A stretch of DNA of 10,155 bases from an uncultured Ruminococcus sp. (GTDB lineage Bacteria > Bacillota > Clostridia > Lachnospirales > Lachnospiraceae): positions 1 through 10,155 of the forward strand of contig USFD01000103.1 in the NCBI GenBank assembly GCA_900553885.1. The letters are read 5' to 3'. The notes beneath the pieces were generated by a model. It was not told where the DNA came from. It ran no database searches and saw only the letters and a list, made by a program, of their open reading frames with translations. A program made the translations under genes and the position numbers. Positions 6,980-10,155 of the stretch are shown piece after piece (the stretch's first letter is position 1; every line of letters begins with the position of its first letter).

Positions 6980-7008
6980 AGAATAACACAATTTTTCTAT
7001 TCGAACAA
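6980..7008 (-). promoter_or_regulatory. SOS promoter of the polymerase-YolD operon
   Basis: Minus strand TTGTTC (7003-7008), 17-base spacer, TATTCT (6980-6985) with a TG extension before the -10. The -35 hexamer is one half of the LexA palindrome, so a bound repressor would block RNA polymerase. Initiation near 6973 gives a leader of about 35 nt. Confidence 0.6.
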
Positions 7009-7015
7009 GTGTTCT
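7002..7015. promoter_or_regulatory. LexA (DinR/Cheo) box
   Basis: CGAACAAGTGTTCT contains GAAC-N4-GTTC, the core of the Gram-positive LexA operator (Bacillus consensus CGAACRNRYGTTYG). It departs from that consensus only at the outermost positions. Its location over the -35 of a Y-family polymerase operon makes the assignment strong. It also lies 22 bases upstream of the -35 of the divergent MATE gene. Confidence 0.82.
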
Positions 7016-7036
7016 TTTACTGTTTTTTATATTGTA

Positions 7037-7065
7037 TTGCTCTTTCCCTGAACTGAGATTATAAT
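7037..7065 (+). promoter_or_regulatory. Promoter of the plus-strand MATE gene
   Basis: TTGCTC (7037-7042), 17-base spacer, perfect TATAAT (7060-7065). Initiation near 7072 gives a leader of about 55 nt with AGAGAGG at 7114-7120 as the ribosome site. Confidence 0.6.
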
Positions 7066-7077
7066 ACATATGCTAAT

Positions 7078-7106
7078 CAATTCTGCCGGAAAAAATCACA
7101 GAATTG
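7078..7106 (+). promoter_or_regulatory. 8-bp inverted repeat between promoter and MATE start
   Basis: CAATTCTG (7078-7085) and CAGAATTG (7099-7106) are perfect inverted copies with a 13-base spacer, beginning just after the predicted transcript start. As DNA this is a plausible operator for a dimeric repressor. As RNA it is a short hairpin that leaves the ribosome site free. There is no U run after it, so it is not a terminator. No candidate regulator gene adjoins it. Confidence 0.4.
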
Positions 7107-7126
7107 TAACTTAAGAGAGGTATTTT

Positions 7127-8497
7127 ATGGAAACAGTACATCAGACAAAAAACGAAATTACAGAAGGCGTTATCTGGAAACAGCTCCTTCTGTTCTTTTT
7201 TCCCATTCTGCTGGGCACATTTTTCCAGCAGCTTTACAATACAATCGACAGCGTGATCGTGGGCCAGTTTGTAGGAAAAGAAGCTCTCGCCAGCGTGGGC
7301 GGCTCCTCCGCCCAGATCGTCTCTCTGGTCGTCGGCTTCTTTACCGGTCTCTCGTCGGGAGCTGCAGTTGTCATTTCCCAGTTTGTAGGCGCCCGGAAAG
7401 AGGAGACTGCAAACGCCGGGCTGCACACCGCATATGCGATCGCAGCGGCCGGCGGAATCGCTCTTACACTGATCGGAATACTGACAGCGCCCTTTCTGCT
7501 CAGACTCATGAATACGCCTGCAGACACCATGGACGGCTCACTGACTTACCTGCAGATCTATTTCGCCGGCATCCTGTTCGTCCTCATCTATAATATGGGA
7601 TCCGCCGTTCTGCGGGCTGCCGGAGATTCAAAAACTCCTCTGTACATCCTGATCATCTGCTGTGTCATCAACATCCTGCTGGACATGGCTTTTGTACTCC
7701 TTTTTCACATGGGAGTTGCCGGAGTCGCCGTGGCTACACTGATCGCCCAGGCTGTCAGCGCTGTACTGGTCACACGCAGGCTGATGCGCTCCGGCCAAAT
7801 TCTGCATCTCTCTCTGAAGAAAATCCGTTTTCACGGTTCTCTTCTGAAGCTGCAGCTGAAGCTGGGACTGCCTGCCGGTTTCGAGTCCATTCTGTTTGCC
7901 ATTACAAATATCGCGATCCAGTCGGCCATCAATACTTTCGGCACAGATACCACCGCCGCATGGTCCGCATACGGCAAACTGGACGCAGTTTTCTGGATGG
8001 TCAGCACTGCTTTCGGTATCTCCATTACAACGTTTGTAGGGCAGAATTACGGTGCGGGAAAAATGGACAGAGTCCGCAGAAGCACCCGGGTCTGTATCTG
8101 GCTGGATCTGGCAGTGTCCTTTATCCTGGTGGCCGCACTTATCCTGGCAAGAAGTCTTCTTTTCCGGCTGTTTACCGCAGATGAAACCGTTGTACAGATC
8201 GGTTCCGATATGCTGCTGTTTATTACCCCCTGGTATATCGTCTATGTGTTTATCGAAGTATTGGGCGGCTCCCTAAGAGGCAGGGGAAACGTCATCGTTC
8301 CTGTAGTGATCACCCTGCTTGGAGTCTGCCTTCTGCGGATCATCTGGCTGGCCGGCGTGCTGAAAGTCTCGCCCACCATCCATGCCATTATCTTCAGTTA
8401 TCCTGTAACATGGGTCATCACCGCGCTTGCTTTTATCGGCTATTATCTGTGGCAGAACAGACAATATGTACACCAATCGTCTGATACTGCCGGATAA
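7127..8497 (+). CDS. MATE-family multidrug/toxin efflux transporter (pump 1)
   Basis: A 456-residue membrane protein of the MATE family, normally twelve helices in two six-helix bundles, exporting cationic drugs, dyes or metabolites in exchange for H+ or Na+. Family features are GTFFQQLYNTIDSVIVGQFVG (30-50) in helix 1, GLSSGAAVVISQFVGA (74-89) and GSAVLRAAGDSKTP (158-171), the hallmark after the first bundle's helices. Their counterparts in the second bundle are GISITTFVGQNYGAG (297-311) and GSLRGRGNVIVP (381-392). LPAGFESILFAITNIAIQ (248-265) opens the second bundle. The start at 7127 has AGAGAGG at a 6-base spacing. It is divergent from the SOS operon and convergent with another MATE gene of a different subgroup. 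In E. coli the SOS gene dinF also encodes a MATE protein, but here the LexA box sits over the opposite promoter, so SOS control is unproven. Substrate unknown. Confidence 0.93.
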   Translation: METVHQTKNEITEGVIWKQLLLFFFPILLGTFFQQLYNTIDSVIVGQFVGKEALASVGGSSAQIVSLVVGFFTGLSSGAAVVISQFVGARKEETANAGLHTAYAIAAAGGIALTLIGILTAPFLLRLMNTPADTMDGSLTYLQIYFAGILFVLIYNMGSAVLRAAGDSKTPLYILIICCVINILLDMAFVLLFHMGVAGVAVATLIAQAVSAVLVTRRLMRSGQILHLSLKKIRFHGSLLKLQLKLGLPAGFESILFAITNIAIQSAINTFGTDTTAAWSAYGKLDAVFWMVSTAFGISITTFVGQNYGAGKMDRVRRSTRVCIWLDLAVSFILVAALILARSLLFRLFTADETVVQIGSDMLLFITPWYIVYVFIEVLGGSLRGRGNVIVPVVITLLGVCLLRIIWLAGVLKVSPTIHAIIFSYPVTWVITALAFIGYYLWQNRQYVHQSSDTAG

Positions 8498-8525
8498 GCC
8501 TCCCTGCGGACAGAAGCCCGCTTAT
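8494..8525. terminator. Weak bidirectional hairpin between convergent MATE genes
   Basis: ATAAGC (8494-8499) and GCTTAT (8520-8525) form a 6-bp stem with a 20-base loop, in which GCGG (8506-8509) and CCGC (8518-8521) offer an alternative pairing. It spans the 32-base gap between the two stop codons. Neither side has a good U run, so it is at best a poor terminator. Confidence 0.3.
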
Positions 8526-8529
8526 TCTG

Positions 8530-9864
8530 TTACTTCTGATATGTACCAAGCTGCCTGGTATACTTTATCATCTCACGGATGACATAGGCTGCAACAATTA
8601 GTTCCGTAACCGGCATTGCTGACCAGACCGCATTTCCGCCAAAGACTGCCGGAAGCAGATAGATCAGAACGCCGCTGATCACAAGGCCTCTTGCCACAGA
8701 CGCAAGAAACGCCGTCTTCGGCTTCATCAGCGCCTGGAAATAATAGGTTGAAAAAATGTTAAGCGGAAGAAGCAGGAAAGAAAGCCCATAGCACCGGAAA
8801 ATGGCCGGTGCGATCTCAAGGACTTCCTCTGTGGGGTTCATAAACAGCCGGATAAATGCATCCGGTATGAGCATGCTTAATGCTGTCCAGAAGACACTGA
8901 ATACCACCGCCGTTCCAAGAGCGTATTTCAGCGTCTCCCGGATCCTGCCGCCTTTTCCGGCGCCGAAATTGGTGGAAATAATCGGCTGGGACGCCTGTCC
9001 CACACTGTATGCGCAGCACTGCACAAAGGTGCTGATATTGACAATAACTCCGTAAACCGACAGTGCGTTTGTTCCCAGATAAATCATGATCTGACGGTTG
9101 AACAGAATTGTCAGGATTCCCATTGCCACATCAATAAAAAATGTGGAAAACCCTGTCGCTGTTATTTCTTTGAGCTTCCGCGGCAGCCCTTCCGGCCGGA
9201 CAAGACGCAGCGTATTCTTCTTCATAAAGAAATGGGACAGCATAGCAAGGAAGCTGATCGCAGAACCGATGGCAGTCGCCAGCCCTGCTCCGAACGCGCC
9301 CATATCGCAGGTGAATACAAAGAAATAATCGCCGAATATATTAAAAATCCCTCCGGCAAGCACAGCGCCTGTGGCCAGCGCCGGATTTCTGTCATTTCTC
9401 AGATATGCCGCCAGCATCTGATTGAACAGGAAAAACGGAATCGCAAACTTAACCGGAAGCACGTATTCTCTGGCCAGTGTAAGGGTATTTTCCTGTGCGC
9501 CGAATACCGTCAGCAGTTCCCGGTCAAAAAAGATAATGACAAGCCAGATCCCCACAGACAGTATAACCGACCCGATTACAGACGCTGTAAAATACTCATT
9601 CGATCTCCTGATATCTCCGTCTTCTTTTCCCCGGATCGTACTGAATATAACCGAGCCTCCGATTCCCATCAGCAGTCCGAAACTGTAGATAATGTTCCAC
9701 ACCGGCGCCACCACCGCCAATGCCGCAGAGCCTTCCGGTCCGTGATACTGTCCCACCATCGCCATGTCAACAATAGAATAGATGGAAGTGATCAGCGCGC
9801 TTCCAAATGCCGCCGACAGATACCTGAAATAAATTGTTTTGATTCTGCCATTCAGAAAATCCAT
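8530..9864 (-). CDS. mepA: MepA-like MATE efflux transporter (pump 2)
   Basis: A 444-residue MATE protein closer to the Staphylococcus MepA group (about 450 residues) than to pump 1. Helix 1 reads FGSALITSIYSIVDMAMVGQY (20-40) with an acidic D33. ALAVVAPVWNIIYSFGLLMGIGG (48-70), followed by FSTIRGKEDG, is typical of MepA-type proteins. NQMLAAYLRNDRNPALA (148-164) is the first-bundle hallmark and NIFGDYFF (175-182) follows. The second bundle has GVIVNISTFVQC and GQASQPIISTNFGAGK (289-304), with YYFQALMKPKTAF (374-386) as the matching hallmark. The ATG at 9864 has AGGAGG (9873-9878) at an 8-base spacing; the longer frame to 9987 would run through the terminator hairpin in the leader and is not used. 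Expression should be set by the tandem RNA element upstream, so its substrate is probably related to that element's ligand; guanidine is the leading guess from class association, not shown by the protein. Confidence 0.92.
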   Translation of the reverse strand: MDFLNGRIKTIYFRYLSAAFGSALITSIYSIVDMAMVGQYHGPEGSAALAVVAPVWNIIYSFGLLMGIGGSVIFSTIRGKEDGDIRRSNEYFTASVIGSVILSVGIWLVIIFFDRELLTVFGAQENTLTLAREYVLPVKFAIPFFLFNQMLAAYLRNDRNPALATGAVLAGGIFNIFGDYFFVFTCDMGAFGAGLATAIGSAISFLAMLSHFFMKKNTLRLVRPEGLPRKLKEITATGFSTFFIDVAMGILTILFNRQIMIYLGTNALSVYGVIVNISTFVQCCAYSVGQASQPIISTNFGAGKGGRIRETLKYALGTAVVFSVFWTALSMLIPDAFIRLFMNPTEEVLEIAPAIFRCYGLSFLLLPLNIFSTYYFQALMKPKTAFLASVARGLVISGVLIYLLPAVFGGNAVWSAMPVTELIVAAYVIREMIKYTRQLGTYQK

Positions 9865-9897
9865 TTTCTCATCCTCCTGTAATAACCCTGATAAAGT

Positions 9898-9943
9898 AAA
9901 AAACCGGATAAGGAATAAGCATCTCAGCTTATCTCTTATCCGG
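9898..9943 (-). terminator. Leader terminator (attenuator) before the MepA-like gene
   Basis: In minus-strand RNA, CCGGATAAG (9935-9943) pairs with CTTATCCGG (9904-9912), an inner stem ATAAGC/GCTTAT closes the six-base loop TGAGAT, and a six-base U run follows (9898-9903). This is a strong intrinsic terminator placed about 20 bases upstream of the ribosome site of the gene it precedes. Its 5' strand and its inner hairpin are also the conserved parts of the second motif copy, as expected when an aptamer competes with a terminator. Confidence 0.85.
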
Positions 9944-10045
9944 TCTGTCATTTCTTTTGAATGACCTTCCCTCCGAGGATCAGGCATCTCAGCCTGCCTC
10001 TTATCCGGCTGACACTGTTTTATCCTTAACAGGCAGCCCTCCGAG
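9904..10045 (-). promoter_or_regulatory. Tandem riboswitch-like leader; guanidine-IV (mepA motif) suspected
   Basis: Two copies of one RNA motif lie head to tail between promoter and gene. Reading 5' to 3' on the minus strand, each has three parts: CTCGGAGGG (10037-10045; 9969-9977), then a hairpin region of 28 or 25 bases, then CCGGATAAGAG (9998-10008; 9933-9943). Exactly five bases later comes CTGAGATG (9985-9992; 9920-9927), closing a hairpin with the same six-base loop TGAGAT. Stem sequences differ but stay paired: CAGGC/GCCTG in copy 1, ATAAGC/GCTTAT in copy 2. First hairpins are GGCTG/CAGCC plus CTGTT/AACAG, and GTCATT/AATGAC. CTCGG can also pair with CTGAG in the loop, a possible pseudoknot. 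Copy 2 shares strands with the terminator, so ligand binding would be expected to prevent termination and switch the pump on. The guanidine-IV class precedes MATE genes in Clostridia; I could not compare its consensus. Confidence 0.7.
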
Positions 10046-10056
10046 CAGTATTCTGT

Positions 10057-10085
10057 ATACTAACATATCCATTTTTATTTGTCAA
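10057..10085 (-). promoter_or_regulatory. Strong promoter of the MepA-like gene
   Basis: Minus strand perfect TTGACA (10080-10085), 17-base spacer, TAGTAT (10057-10062) with TGT before it, giving an extended -10. Initiation near 10050 puts the first CTCGGAGGG box only about five bases from the 5' end, so the whole leader is aptamer, terminator and ribosome site. A constitutive strong promoter suits control by attenuation. Confidence 0.78.
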
Positions 10086-10105
10086 ACTTCTTTCTTCATC
10101 CGTAT

Positions 10106-10131
10106 GTGTCAAGTAATCGTTGGCACTTTTT
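10106..10131 (+). terminator. Small hairpin with T run at right edge
   Basis: GTGTCAA (10106-10112) and TTGGCAC (10120-10126) pair over seven positions with one G-U, and TTTTT follows on the plus strand. It looks like a weak intrinsic terminator, but no plus-strand gene leads into it. It could also be part of an element beyond the window edge. Confidence 0.25.
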
Positions 10132-10155
10132 CTTATTTATTGATGTCAGTTTATT

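Noticed and set aside
7051..7060. CTGAGAT in front of pump 1 as a third copy of the tandem motif
   Set aside because: It lies in the spacer of the pump 1 promoter, upstream of the transcript start, without a stem or the companion boxes.
9865..9987. N-terminal extension of the MepA-like pump to the ATG at 9987
   Set aside because: It would be translated through the second motif copy and its terminator, has no ribosome site, and is hydrophilic; the ATG at 9864 has an excellent AGGAGG.
9969..10008. TPP riboswitch, because of GGCTGAGAT, CCTGATCC and GGATAA-like words
   Set aside because: The TPP pieces occur in the wrong order and spacing, the GCGTAGGGAA-type end is absent, and the same words recur in a tandem pattern that TPP aptamers do not show.
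10080..10155. End of a mobile element at the right edge (repeated TGTCAA words, GTGTCAA/TTGGCAC hairpin)
   Set aside because: Only one possible end is in the window, with no transposase, target duplication or partner repeat; the words are also explained by the promoter and a small hairpin.

Overview
The window looks like chromosome from a low-to-mid GC Firmicute, most likely a gut Clostridia / Lachnospiraceae member. This rests on Firmicute-type purine-rich ribosome binding sites, vegetative promoters with 17-bp spacers and extended -10 boxes, a GAAC-N4-GTTC LexA (Cheo-type) operator, and a Y-family polymerase next to a YolD-like gene. No rRNA, tRNA, CRISPR array, transposase or phage gene is visible. 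The layout is eight or nine short transcription units and nine protein genes.

Left part (1-4950, all minus strand). An EamA/DMT-family exporter (110-976) is preceded by its own extended -10 promoter and a roughly 170-nt leader that can fold into mutually exclusive structures, one of which covers the Shine-Dalgarno. Upstream of it is a two-gene unit: an aldo/keto reductase of the DkgA/YvgN type (1674-2540) followed by a small MerR-type regulator (1262-1645). Next comes a LysR-type regulator (2732-3628) closed by a long hairpin, then a second, unrelated-subfamily aldo/keto reductase of the YajO type (3708-4745). The theme is carbonyl/aldehyde reduction with local regulators.

Middle (4930-7020, minus strand). 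An SOS operon holds a UmuC/UvrX-like Y-family DNA polymerase (5415-6938) and a YolD-like protein (4949-5389). The promoter's -35 element lies inside a LexA box at 7002-7015, so LexA should block transcription until DNA damage. A terminator hairpin wraps around the yolD stop codon.

Right part (7020-10155). Two MATE-family efflux pumps converge: one on the plus strand (7127-8497), divergent from the SOS operon, and a MepA-like one on the minus strand (8530-9864). The second is driven by an almost ideal TTGACA-N17-TAGTAT promoter. Its roughly 185-nt leader contains two tandem copies of one structured RNA motif, and the second copy shares its strands with an intrinsic terminator just before the ribosome binding site. 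This is the most interesting element in the window. It has the architecture of a tandem riboswitch acting by transcription attenuation. Its position before a mepA-type MATE gene in a Clostridium-like genome makes the guanidine-IV (mepA motif) class the leading guess, but I could not check the consensus.
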